From Cytophagales bacterium (lineage in GTDB: Bacteria > Bacteroidota > Bacteroidia > Cytophagales > 172606-1), in assembly GCA_025455595.1 (NCBI GenBank), contig JALOMD010000066.1:1-9032 (forward strand): 9,032 bases of DNA, in the 5' to 3' direction. A program made the position numbers and the translations under genes. Below, piece by piece: positions 1-6,991 of the stretch. The notes beneath the pieces were generated by a model. It saw only the letters and a list, made by a program, of their open reading frames with translations. It searched no databases and was not told where the DNA came from. Position 1 is the first letter of the stretch. Every line of letters starts with the position of its first letter.

Positions 1-858
1 CAAGTCACCGTCATTGACGTGCTGATTGTCGTGGGCATCCTGCTGGCGAGCCGGTCAATCGTGTGGTTTGTGAGCAAACTGCTCAAACGCCGGGTGTTCA
101 GTCGCCTCAAGATTGATGAAGGCCGCCAATTTGCCTTCCAGCAGTTGGTCAAGTACTTTACTTACGTCACTGGTGTCATTATTGCCTTCCAGTTCATGGG
201 TCTCGACCTCTCGCTGGTGCTGGCGGGTTCGGCGGCTTTGCTGGTGGGCGTGGGCTTGGGCTTGCAACAGACCTTCAACGACTTGGTTTCGGGCCTGATC
301 CTGCTCTTCGAGGGCAACGTGAACGTGGGCGATGTCATAGAGATCAACAACCTGATTGGCCGCGTGGTGTCCATCGGCATCCGTACCTCCAAAGTCGAGA
401 CCCGCGACGCGGTGACCATCATCGTACCCAACTCCAAGTTCATCGTGGACAACGTGATCAACTGGAGCCACAACCGGACGTTGGTGCGGTTCACCGTCCA
501 TGTGCGGGCTTCCTACGAGTCAGACCCCGAGCAGGTGAAACGCGTGTTGCTTGAGTCGGTGCGCCAACACGCTGAGTTTGTGGCCGAAAAACCGGCCCCG
601 TTCGTGCGGTTGCAACACTTCGGCGAGTACGCCATCGAGTACGACCTGCTGTTCTGGACCTACAACGTGTGGCGCATCGAGAACCACAAGAGCATGATCC
701 GCTTCACCATCTACAGGCTCTTCCGCGAGAACGGCATCAAAATGCCCCTGCCCCAACGCGAAATCAGCATCCGAACCGACTCCTCGCCCGTGCCGGCCGA
801 CGGCTTCGGCCTGTCGGAACCGCCGCTGCCCGAATCTTCGTCCGAGGAAAGGACGTGA
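1..858 (+). CDS. MscS-family mechanosensitive ion channel (5' end missing)
   Basis: This frame is open from base 1 to the TGA at 856-858, so the gene starts left of the window; the GTG at 19 is probably an internal Val codon. The visible 285 residues begin in a transmembrane helix (LIVVGILLA) followed by a basic loop. The pore-lining TM3 follows at about residues 72-106, with the typical Gly/Ala-rich face (LAGSAALLVGVGLGLQQ) and the FNDLVSGLILLFEG segment. The MscS beta domain comes next, with VGDVIEI and the motif VPNSKFIVDNVINWS, then the mixed alpha/beta C-terminal domain. The Pro/Ser/Glu-rich tail (about 259-285) looks disordered. The family forms inner-membrane heptamers that open under membrane tension and release solutes during hypo-osmotic shock. 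Missing N-terminal helices prevent subfamily assignment. A hairpin directly follows the stop. Family assignment is very secure. Confidence 0.95.
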   Translation, partial: QVTVIDVLIVVGILLASRSIVWFVSKLLKRRVFSRLKIDEGRQFAFQQLVKYFTYVTGVIIAFQFMGLDLSLVLAGSAALLVGVGLGLQQTFNDLVSGLILLFEGNVNVGDVIEINNLIGRVVSIGIRTSKVETRDAVTIIVPNSKFIVDNVINWSHNRTLVRFTVHVRASYESDPEQVKRVLLESVRQHAEFVAEKPAPFVRLQHFGEYAIEYDLLFWTYNVWRIENHKSMIRFTIYRLFRENGIKMPLPQREISIRTDSSPVPADGFGLSEPPLPESSSEERT

Positions 859-863
859 CACCT

Positions 864-888
864 TTGGCAAAGTCCAAAACTTTGCCAA
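864..888 (+). terminator. Hairpin just after the MscS stop codon
   Basis: A perfect 9-bp stem, TTGGCAAAG (864-872) with CTTTGCCAA (880-888), encloses a 7-nt loop and begins 5 nt after the stop codon. There is no T-run after it, so it may be an RNA 3'-end stabiliser or a weak terminator rather than a classical intrinsic terminator. Confidence 0.45.
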
Positions 889-906
889 TGGCTGCTCCGC
901 CGCCAA

Positions 907-935
907 GCGTTTTGGGCGATTTTTGCCTAAAACGC
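907..935. repeat. Dispersed palindrome, copy 1
   Basis: The arms GCGTTTTGGGC (907-917) and GCCTAAAACGC (925-935) pair over 11 positions with a single G-T wobble, around a 7-nt centre GATTTTT. The same sequence recurs at 1137, 3672, 6926 and 9007. All copies are intergenic. Confidence 0.85.
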
Positions 936-968
936 CTTTCGGTGGGTTCTTTGCGCCCCCTGTACGTT

Positions 969-1118
969 CTGCGAAGTCTGCGACTTCGCAGGATTAATCC
1001 GGTAGTCTCTGACTACCCGTGCGAAGCACGAGAAGCCGTTGTGAACCGAGGCGGTTGCGCTATGCGCCGGTAGTCGCAGACTACCGAACATAATCCTTCG
1101 TAGCCACAGGCTACGAAG
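969..1118. repeat. Array of seven perfect triloop hairpins
   Basis: Seven adjacent perfect inverted repeats each have exactly a 3-nt loop. They are at 969-991 (10-bp stem, CTGCGAAGTC), 1001-1017 (7 bp, GGTAGTC), 1018-1030 (5 bp, CGTGC), 1044-1056 (5 bp, AACCG), 1057-1067 (4 bp, GCGC), 1068-1086 (8 bp, CGGTAGTC) and 1096-1118 (10 bp, CTTCGTAGCC). The second and sixth share the GGTAGTC stem but have different loops (TCT and GCA). The spacing is irregular and the stems differ, so this is not a simple tandem repeat. It resembles clustered REP-like palindromes. The shorter stems could arise by chance on their own; the cluster is what stands out. Confidence 0.8.
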
Positions 1119-1136
1119 AACACAGAGAAACGTCCG

Positions 1137-1165
1137 GCGTTTTGGGCAATTTTTGCCTAAAAAGC
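1137..1165. repeat. Dispersed palindrome, copy 2
   Basis: This copy has arms GCGTTTTGGGC (1137-1147) and GCCTAAAAAGC (1155-1165), in the same orientation as copy 1, with a centre AATTTTT. Relative to copy 1 the right arm has one further change (A for C), which weakens the base of the stem. Confidence 0.8.
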
Positions 1166-1183
1166 TTTGCGTGAAAAATTGCT

Positions 1184-1211
1184 CGCAAAGGATTTCGCAA
1201 AGGGCGCAAAG
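1184..1211. repeat. Three CGCAAAG direct repeats
   Basis: CGCAAAG occurs at 1184-1190, 1196-1202 and 1205-1211. The inverted form CTTTGCG lies at 1165-1171 and can pair with the first copy (7-bp stem, 12-nt loop). No function is apparent. Confidence 0.5.
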
Positions 1212-1284
1212 AAGGATACAACTTAACTAACCTTTACCCAAGACCAAAGACGCAAGACTCATGACTTTTTAAGACAAATTCCAG

Positions 1285-1316
1285 CTTGCCAAAGCTGATT
1301 CGGATGAGTAGCTTTA
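1285..1316 (+). promoter_or_regulatory. Candidate Bacteroidota-type promoter for the receptor gene
   Basis: CTTG (1285-1288) and TAGCTTTA (1309-1316) are 20 bp apart. This matches the Bacteroidota housekeeping pattern of TTTG, 19-21 bp, TAnnTTTG, except at the last base of the -7 box and the first base of the -33 box. It would place the transcript start near 1323, about 23 nt before the chosen ATG, and would rule out the alternative TTG start at 1286. This is a match found by eye in a short element, so it is tentative. Confidence 0.35.
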
Positions 1317-1345
1317 CGGTTGGTTGGTGCCGCAAACCGCTTTCC

Positions 1346-3577
1346 ATGAAAAAACCATATTTTTTGACAGGCTTAGGCTGCTTGCTTTGTCATTCCCTCT
1401 CCGGCCAAACTGTTCAGCAGGATTCGACGCGGCGAATGACCCGCGACACGCTGCAACTCAACGAAGTCGTGGTCGTTGCCGGGCGGCTGCCCGAACGCCG
1501 CGCCGACGTACCCGTACCGATTACAACCATCTCCTCCATTGACATCCAGCGTTGGAACGCCCAAACCTCCGCCGATGTGTTGCAGCAAACCGGACAAGTG
1601 TTCGTGCAAAGAAGCCAAATGGGCGGCGGCAGCCCGGTTCTGCGCGGCTTCGAGGCAAACCGCGTGCTGATTGTGGTGGACGGCGTGCGGATGAACAACG
1701 CCATTTACCGCAGCGGCCACCTGCAAAACGTGATCACCCTCGACCCGAACGTCCAGAACCGGGTCGAAGTGCTGTACGGAGCCGGTTCGGTGATGTACGG
1801 CAGCGATGCGCTGGGCGGCGTGATGCACTTCCAGACGAAAAACGCCGAATTTGCCCAAAACGGCAAGCTCCAAGTGGCGGGCGGCGCGTTCACACGGTTT
1901 TCCAGTGCCAACTCCGAGAAAAGCCTCCATGCCAACGTGAACCTCGGCTGGGCCAAGTGGGCTTCGCTGACCAGCATGACCGCCAGCGACTTCGGCGATT
2001 TACGGGCCGGGCGGCGTGGCAATCCGTTCCAGTCGTTCGAGTGGCAGCGCAACGTGTATGCCGCACGCCTCAACAACCGCGACACGGCTTTGGTGAACGC
2101 ACGGCCCGAAGTGCAAATCGGCTCGGCTTACCGGCAGCTCGACTTGCTGCAAAAAGTCTCGTTCCGGCCCAATGCCCACGCCACACATACGCTGAACCTG
2201 CAATATTCCACCTCGTCCGACGTACCGCGTTATGACCGGCTTTCGGAAATTGGCACCGACGGTCGTCCCAGTTTTGCCGAGTGGTATTACGGCCCGCAAA
2301 AACGCCTTTTTACTACTTACAAGTGGCAAACCACCCGCAAGACCGCTCTGTACGATGATGCGCAGGTGATTCTTTCCTACCAAAATATCGAAGAGTCGCG
2401 GTACAGCCGTCGGTTCGGCAACAACAACCTGACGGCCCGCGTCGAAAGCCTAAACATTTACGGCCTCAACGCCGACCTGCTCAAGAAAACCGGCGAGAAA
2501 ACGGTACTGAACTACGGTGCCGAATGGTATTTCAACGACGTGCGTTCGACAGCCCGCCGCGAGAACATCCTGACCGGACAACGCAGCTACGCCACCACCC
2601 GCTACCCCGACGGCGGCAGCACGATGAATTTGGCGGGTGTGTATGGCCGACTCAAGTGGCAGGCTTCCAGCCGTTTGCTATTGATTCCGGCGGTGCGTTT
2701 CAGTTACGTCGGTCTGCAAGCCAGCACCAACGATCCGCTGTTCAGTTCGTTTTTCACCAACGTCCGCCAGTCGAACGCCGCTGTAAACGGCCAAGTGGGC
2801 GGCGTACTGAACTTGGCCAATAACTGGCGGATCACCTCGGCCGTCTCCACGGGCTTCCGCGCCCCCAACGTGGACGACCTCGGCAAAACTTTCGAGTCGG
2901 CGGGCGGCTCGAACCTGACCGTGCCCAATCCCGGCTTGCGGCCCGAACACACCGTTACGGCGGAAATCGGCTTGGAAAAGCGTTTTGGCAGCTTTTTACG
3001 TTTTGAGACAAACGTGTTCTATACTTGGATGCGCAATGCCATCCGATTAGTGCCGGGCACGTTCAACAGTCGCGACACGGTGGTTTTTGACGACCAGCGG
3101 ACGCGGGTGTTTCGCAACGAGAACATTGCCAGTGCCCGCGTGTACGGCTTCTTTGCCGGAGCCGAAGCACTGTTGCATCATTACGTAACCGCCTCTGCCA
3201 CTTTTACTTACACGGTGGGCCGCGACATCACGCAGGCCGTGCCGCTTGACCACATCCCGCCTGCTTACGGACGCTTCGGCATCCGGGGCCACAACGCCGA
3301 CCAGCGATTCGGCGGCGAGTTTTTCGTGCTTTTCAACGGCTGGAAACGCCTCCGCGACTACAGTCCGTCGGGCGAGGACAATCTGCAATATGCCATCCCC
3401 ACCGAAGGCATGCCTGCCTGGTACACGCTGAACCTGCGCGGCAGCTACCGCATGAACCGTTTCTTGCAACTTCAGGTCGCCGCCGAGAACTTGGCCGACA
3501 CCCATTACCGCGTATTTTCGTCGGGCATCAGCGGGGCGGGCCGCAATTTTGTGGTCGCCTTGCGGGGTTCTTTTTGA
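1346..3577 (+). CDS. TonB-dependent outer-membrane receptor, heme/hemoglobin-receptor-like
   Basis: Predicted 743 residues. I chose the ATG at 1346 because it opens directly with a signal peptide (MKKPYFLTGLGCLLC, cleavage near residue 20); an in-frame TTG at 1286 would bury it. A TonB-box-like segment NEVVVVAGR lies at about 39-47. The plug domain (about 50-155) ends in the typical EVLYGAGSVMYGSDALGGV motif, and the rest is a 22-strand-type barrel ending in Phe, the outer-membrane insertion signal. Heme-receptor-like traits are FRAP at 504-507, NPGL at 528-531 and a His at 125 in YRSGHLQN, comparable to the FRAP/NPNL boxes and ligand His of HmuR/HutA-type receptors. The family imports ligands into the periplasm using TonB-ExbBD energy. 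No heme-handling genes or Fur-box-like site are visible nearby, so heme is inference; another chelate is possible. Confidence 0.93.
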   Translation: MKKPYFLTGLGCLLCHSLSGQTVQQDSTRRMTRDTLQLNEVVVVAGRLPERRADVPVPITTISSIDIQRWNAQTSADVLQQTGQVFVQRSQMGGGSPVLRGFEANRVLIVVDGVRMNNAIYRSGHLQNVITLDPNVQNRVEVLYGAGSVMYGSDALGGVMHFQTKNAEFAQNGKLQVAGGAFTRFSSANSEKSLHANVNLGWAKWASLTSMTASDFGDLRAGRRGNPFQSFEWQRNVYAARLNNRDTALVNARPEVQIGSAYRQLDLLQKVSFRPNAHATHTLNLQYSTSSDVPRYDRLSEIGTDGRPSFAEWYYGPQKRLFTTYKWQTTRKTALYDDAQVILSYQNIEESRYSRRFGNNNLTARVESLNIYGLNADLLKKTGEKTVLNYGAEWYFNDVRSTARRENILTGQRSYATTRYPDGGSTMNLAGVYGRLKWQASSRLLLIPAVRFSYVGLQASTNDPLFSSFFTNVRQSNAAVNGQVGGVLNLANNWRITSAVSTGFRAPNVDDLGKTFESAGGSNLTVPNPGLRPEHTVTAEIGLEKRFGSFLRFETNVFYTWMRNAIRLVPGTFNSRDTVVFDDQRTRVFRNENIASARVYGFFAGAEALLHHYVTASATFTYTVGRDITQAVPLDHIPPAYGRFGIRGHNADQRFGGEFFVLFNGWKRLRDYSPSGEDNLQYAIPTEGMPAWYTLNLRGSYRMNRFLQLQVAAENLADTHYRVFSSGISGAGRNFVVALRGSF

Positions 3578-3606
3578 TGTGTCGCCGCCGCCGAATCTGT
3601 AAGGTT

Positions 3607-3630
3607 GGCAGCGTTTCGTGCTGCCCTTTC
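3607..3630 (+). terminator. Probable terminator of the receptor gene
   Basis: A perfect GC-rich stem, GGCAGC (3607-3612) with GCTGCC (3620-3625), has a 7-nt loop and is followed by CTTTC. It begins 30 nt after the receptor stop. The weak T-tract keeps confidence moderate. Confidence 0.5.
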
Positions 3631-3671
3631 CCCGCTTTTGCGTCATTCTCGCCGTGGCGAAACACCACGTG

Positions 3672-3702
3672 GGCGTTTTGGGCAAAAATTGCCCAAAACG
3701 CC
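3672..3702. repeat. Dispersed palindrome, copy 3 (inverted, perfect)
   Basis: This is the best-preserved copy: perfect 14-bp arms GGCGTTTTGGGCAA (3672-3685) and TTGCCCAAAACGCC (3689-3702) around an AAA loop. Its central A-tract reads opposite to the T-tract of copies 1 and 2, so it is in inverted orientation. The stem can extend outward into GTG/CAC with one bulged G. Confidence 0.85.
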
Positions 3703-3995
3703 ACTGCGCAGCCAAAATCCTTGTAATCCGCACAAATTGAAAGCGTTAGCGGCGTATTTTCCGCCGTCCCGCCGCCGAAACCAGCCGCCAAAGCCCCGCG
3801 ACCGGGCAAAAACCCGTTAACCCCAATCCATGTATCGAAATGGCGCGAAACGAAAAAAACGTTGCGGCGCGGCCCTGTAAATTAGCATCATGAAAAATCC
3901 GCAATCCGTTCGGCAAAGTACGAAAAGGCTTCGGCGACCGGCCGAGCCGCCTTCGTGAACGGCGTTTTTCCCATAACCATCAAACGAAAAAGACA

Positions 3996-4022
3996 ATGAA
4001 TACGGGGCAACACAACGCATAA
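3996..4022 (+). other. 8-codon leader mini-ORF upstream of the AAA gene
   Basis: ATG at 3996 opens an 8-residue peptide (MNTGQHNA) that stops at TAA 4020-4022, 12 nt before the probable TTG start of the AAA gene and in the same frame. It could be a regulatory leader peptide, the remnant of a longer N-terminus cut by a nonsense change, or chance. Neither site has a clear Shine-Dalgarno sequence, which is normal for this phylum. Confidence 0.3.
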
Positions 4023-4034
4023 ACGCCTTTTTGC

Positions 4035-6656
4035 TTGGAACACAGATACAAATTCAGGAGCCTGAAGACCTACGGGTCCACGGAGAGTTTCGACGGCGAT
4101 ACCAAAAAGTACCGCACGGTATTCGAGAATCAAGAGACCACCTACCTCTACGTAGAGTTGTCCTTATATAACAAGCTTTTCGACGAGGCCGATTGGAAAG
4201 CCAGTTTGCAGTTCAAGTGCTTTTGCATCAGCGACACGGGCCACCGCACGCCCCTGTGCAGCCTGAACGCTGAACGCAACGTGGGCCGCGAGGAGAACAT
4301 GGTAATAGCCCGCCACAGTTGGGGGCTGGCCGAGCCGGGCGTGTTTTGGAAAAAGGGAGCCTACGAATGGGAGGCCTACGTGGACGGCGTGTTGGTGGGC
4401 ACCAAGCGTTTCTTTGTAGAGGATGCCGGTGATGTGAGCGAAGAGCTGAACCCGTACTTCAACGTGGAGTCGGTGCGGCTGTTCGAGGGCGACTACGAGG
4501 GTGTTGCCAAGGAAGACCGCGTCTATATGACGCAGTTCAACAGCACCGCCACCCGGTATATTTTCGTCGAGTTCAGTTTTGTGAACCTGCAAGTGGAGCC
4601 GTGGCAATGCGAGATATTCTTCAACTTCTACAACAACACGGGCCTGCTCAAAGGCAGCGTGCCCTACCTGAAAGCCATTGACACCGACCCGAACAGCGAA
4701 GACTGCCTGGTGACCATCACCACGGGCTGGGGTTCGTCGGAGAAGCGGACTTGGTACAACGACAAATACGCCCTCGAAATCGTGTTCATGGACACACCCA
4801 TCGCCGTACTGCCCTTTGAAGTAGGCGACGAGTGGGTGAAGGGCATTCCGCAGGTTTACCAAGGCAGCGGACACGTGCTGGCCGCCCAGCAACAGCCGGT
4901 GCTGCAAGAATCAAAGTCGGAGGAAAACCTCGAAGACGTGATGACGGCCCTGCACGGGTTGGTGGGGTTGTCTGATGTAAAAACGAAGATAAACGACTAC
5001 ACCGCTTATTTGCAGTTTCTGAAACTGCGCCAAGAGCAAGGTTTCCAAGAAAACGGCAAACTGAGCCTGCACACGGTTTTCACGGGCAATCCGGGCACCG
5101 GAAAGACCACCGTGGCCCAAATGCTGGGGCGCATCTACCACTCGATGGGGCTGTTGAGCAAAGGAACGGTGATGGAAGTGGGTCGCGCCGAACTGGTGGG
5201 CAAATACATCGGCCAGACGGCCCCGAAAGTGAAAGACGTGCTGGACAAGGCACGCGGCGGCATCCTGTTCATTGACGAAGCCTACGCCTTGGTGCGCAGC
5301 GAAAACGACGAGCAGGATTTCGGCCGCGAGGTGGTGGAAATCCTTATCAAAGAAATGTCGGACGGGCCGGGCGACTTGGCGATTGTAGTAGCAGGCTATC
5401 CGCAACAGATGCAGACGTTCTTGGACTCGAATCCCGGCCTGCGGTCACGATTCAATCTCTACTACCATTTCCCGGACTATCTGCCGCAGGAACTGATGCA
5501 AATCGCCGACCAAAAGGCGACCCAGAAGCACATTTCCTTTGAAGACAACGCCCGTGCTTTCCTGTATGATAAAATCACCGAGGCCTACCGTGGCCGCGAC
5601 AAGTCGTTCGGCAACGCCCGGTTGGTGAACGCGTGGGTGGAGGAAGCCAAAATGAACATGGGGTTGCGCATCGTACGCGGCGGCGACCTGTCGCTGCTCA
5701 CCAACGAGCAGTGGCGCACCATTACCCTCGCCGACGTGCAGGCGATGTTCCGCAACCGGCGACACCAACTGCCCGACATCGCGGTGGACGAGGAACTGCT
5801 CGAACAGGCCATGACCGAACTGGACTCGCTGATCGGGCTGGAGTCGGTGAAAACGGAACTGCGCGAGATTGTGCAACTGGCCCGCTTCTACCGCGAGTCG
5901 GGACGCGAGGTGCTGAACCGCTTCTCGCTGCACACGGTGTTCACGGGCAATCCGGGTACGGGCAAAACCACTCTGGCCCGCCTGATGGCCAAGATTTGGA
6001 AGGCCCTCGGCCTGCTGGAACGCGGCCATCTCGTGGAATGCGACCGGCAGCAGTTGGTGGCGGGCTACATCGGGCAAACGGCCATCAAAACGTCGCAACT
6101 GATTGAAAAGTCCATCGGCGGGGTGCTGTTTATTGACGAAGCCTACACCCTGAGCAACGGCAGCGAGAACGACTTCGGCAAAGAAGCGATTGAGACGCTG
6201 TTGAAACAGATGGAGGACCGACGGGGCGAGTTTGCGGTGATTGTGGCCGGCTACCCCGACCCGATGGAGCGTTTCCTCGAAGCCAACCCCGGCCTGAAAT
6301 CGCGTTTCGACAAATCGCTGCACTTCCACGATCTTTCGGCGGACGAGCTTTTCCACGTGGCTTCTTACCTGTTCAAGCAAGAAGGCCTCACGCCCGACGC
6401 AGCGGCCAGCAACCTGTTGCGCCGCCACCTCACCGACCTGCACGCCACCCGCGACCGGTATTTCGGCAATGCCCGCACGGTGCGCAAACTGGTGCAAACA
6501 GCCGTGAAAAAGCAGCACCTACGCATGGCCACGCTCGACAAAGCCACCCGTACCCTCGAAGTGACCGCCACCCTTACCGCCGACGACCTGAACGACATCA
6601 GTCGCACGGAGGAAACAGTGACCAAACCGGGCATCGGCTTCCGGCGAAACGGATAG
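4035..6656 (+). CDS. Tandem CbxX/SpoVK-type AAA+ ATPase with duplicated N-terminal domain
   Basis: Predicted 873 residues, no signal peptide, so cytoplasmic. The frame is closed by TAA at 4020-4022; TTG 4035 is the best start because the conserved-looking RSLKTYGST segment follows at once and the next ATG is near residue 89. Two related beta-rich units (about 8-130 and 145-264) precede two AAA+ modules. Module 1 has Walker A GNPGTGKT (351-358), pore loop KYIGQT (390-395), Walker B ILFIDEA (410-416), Arg-finger region NPGLRSRF (466-473) and sensor-2 FGNAR (525-529). Module 2 has the same at 638-645, GYIGQT (677-682), VLFIDEA (697-703), NPGLKSRF (751-758) and FGNAR (810-814). Both appear competent to hydrolyse ATP. 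The family (CbbX, SpoVK, EccA) forms ring-shaped remodelling motors threading substrate through the YIGQT loop. The substrate here is unknown; the N-terminal units may select it (inference). No neighbour hints at the target. Confidence 0.92.
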   Translation: MEHRYKFRSLKTYGSTESFDGDTKKYRTVFENQETTYLYVELSLYNKLFDEADWKASLQFKCFCISDTGHRTPLCSLNAERNVGREENMVIARHSWGLAEPGVFWKKGAYEWEAYVDGVLVGTKRFFVEDAGDVSEELNPYFNVESVRLFEGDYEGVAKEDRVYMTQFNSTATRYIFVEFSFVNLQVEPWQCEIFFNFYNNTGLLKGSVPYLKAIDTDPNSEDCLVTITTGWGSSEKRTWYNDKYALEIVFMDTPIAVLPFEVGDEWVKGIPQVYQGSGHVLAAQQQPVLQESKSEENLEDVMTALHGLVGLSDVKTKINDYTAYLQFLKLRQEQGFQENGKLSLHTVFTGNPGTGKTTVAQMLGRIYHSMGLLSKGTVMEVGRAELVGKYIGQTAPKVKDVLDKARGGILFIDEAYALVRSENDEQDFGREVVEILIKEMSDGPGDLAIVVAGYPQQMQTFLDSNPGLRSRFNLYYHFPDYLPQELMQIADQKATQKHISFEDNARAFLYDKITEAYRGRDKSFGNARLVNAWVEEAKMNMGLRIVRGGDLSLLTNEQWRTITLADVQAMFRNRRHQLPDIAVDEELLEQAMTELDSLIGLESVKTELREIVQLARFYRESGREVLNRFSLHTVFTGNPGTGKTTLARLMAKIWKALGLLERGHLVECDRQQLVAGYIGQTAIKTSQLIEKSIGGVLFIDEAYTLSNGSENDFGKEAIETLLKQMEDRRGEFAVIVAGYPDPMERFLEANPGLKSRFDKSLHFHDLSADELFHVASYLFKQEGLTPDAAASNLLRRHLTDLHATRDRYFGNARTVRKLVQTAVKKQHLRMATLDKATRTLEVTATLTADDLNDISRTEETVTKPGIGFRRNG

Positions 6657-6662
6657 GTTTTC

Positions 6663-6683
6663 AGGTCGGAGGTCAGAGGTCGG
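6663..6683. repeat. Three tandem 7-bp repeats after the AAA stop
   Basis: The unit AGGTC(G/A)G is repeated three times without spacing, starting 7 nt after the TAG at 6654-6656. The first and third units are identical; the middle one differs at one base. Confidence 0.65.
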
Positions 6684-6815
6684 GGTTGATGAGGCTGTGG
6701 TTCGGATGAGCATCAACATTGTGTAAAAATTGCTTGAAACGCTTTTGTAGATTTGAACATAGACGTTTCGATCAATTTTCAGTAAATTTCTATAGAATCT
6801 CAGAAATCCCCGTTC

Positions 6816-6853
6816 AAAACAGAAGCAGCTTTTCGGGTGGCTTCTGTTTTTTT
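6816..6853 (+). terminator. Strong intrinsic terminator
   Basis: An 11-bp perfect stem, AAAACAGAAGC (6816-6826) with GCTTCTGTTTT (6840-6850), encloses a 13-nt loop. Seven consecutive T residues run from 6847 to 6853. It lies 160 nt after the AAA stop and is the best candidate for the end of that transcript. The A-tract on its left side could let it act on the opposite strand too. Confidence 0.8.
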
Positions 6854-6925
6854 GCATCGAAGGTATGCGACACATAATCTCAAAGTCACGATTGCAAATT
6901 AATAGAGTTGCTTTATGTTGATTAT

Positions 6926-6956
6926 CAGCGTTTTAGGATTTTTGCCCAAAACGCTG
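6926..6956. repeat. Dispersed palindrome, copy 4
   Basis: The arms CAGCGTTTT (6926-6934) and AAAACGCTG (6948-6956) are perfect over 9 bp. The inner part AGGATTTTTGCCC is the family centre with a degenerate left side. The outer CA/TG pair is specific to this copy. Confidence 0.8.
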
Positions 6957-6991
6957 GTTCGTTTCTCTGTACGTAAATTCGTTTTGAGTAT

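Larger units (their letters stand above)
859..1345. other. Non-coding gap filled with hairpins
   Basis: I find no credible gene in this 487-bp gap. It holds, in order, the hairpin after the MscS gene, one copy of the GCGTTTTGGGC palindrome (907-935), seven triloop hairpins (969-1118), a second palindrome copy (1137-1165), three CGCAAAG direct repeats (1184-1211), and a stretch that probably holds the promoter of the receptor gene. The reading frames present here overlap the palindromes and have no recognisable protein features. Confidence 0.75.
3578..4034. other. Non-coding gap with three hairpins and a leader mini-ORF
   Basis: I see no gene of normal size in this 457-bp gap. It contains a GC-rich hairpin after the receptor stop (3607-3625), a smaller hairpin CGTGG/CCACG (3653-3657 with 3665-3669), the best-preserved palindrome copy (3672-3702) and an 8-codon ORF at 3996-4022 immediately before the AAA gene. 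A 22-codon ORF at 3890-3958 is also present, but nothing supports its expression. Confidence 0.7.

Noticed and set aside
669..1073. Plus-strand open frame running from the MscS gene into the gap
   Set aside because: It is out of frame with the secure MscS gene and then reads through the palindrome and hairpins, with no protein-like features.
969..1118. CRISPR array
   Set aside because: The hairpin stems differ from one another, there are no equal-length spacers and no cas genes are present.
1286..1345. TTG start for the receptor, adding 20 residues
   Set aside because: It would place 20 residues before a clean signal peptide and lies inside the candidate promoter; the ATG at 1346 fits better.
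1166..1345. Cobalamin or other riboswitch before the TonB-dependent receptor
   Set aside because: I looked for a conserved cobalamin-riboswitch core (GCCACTG-type) and did not find it; there is no other recognisable riboswitch pattern.
3047..3733. Minus-strand open frame of 228 codons opposite the end of the receptor gene
   Set aside because: It overlaps the well-supported receptor barrel and a palindrome and shows no protein features.
3890..3958. 22-codon ORF (MKNPQSVRQS start) before the AAA gene
   Set aside because: It is short and basic with no recognisable feature, overlaps a GC-rich inverted repeat and cannot be distinguished from chance.
5445..6518. Long minus-strand open frame (357 codons) opposite the AAA gene
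   Set aside because: It is the complement of the conserved AAA modules, has a His/Gln/Val-rich composition with no domain, and results from the codon bias of the real gene.
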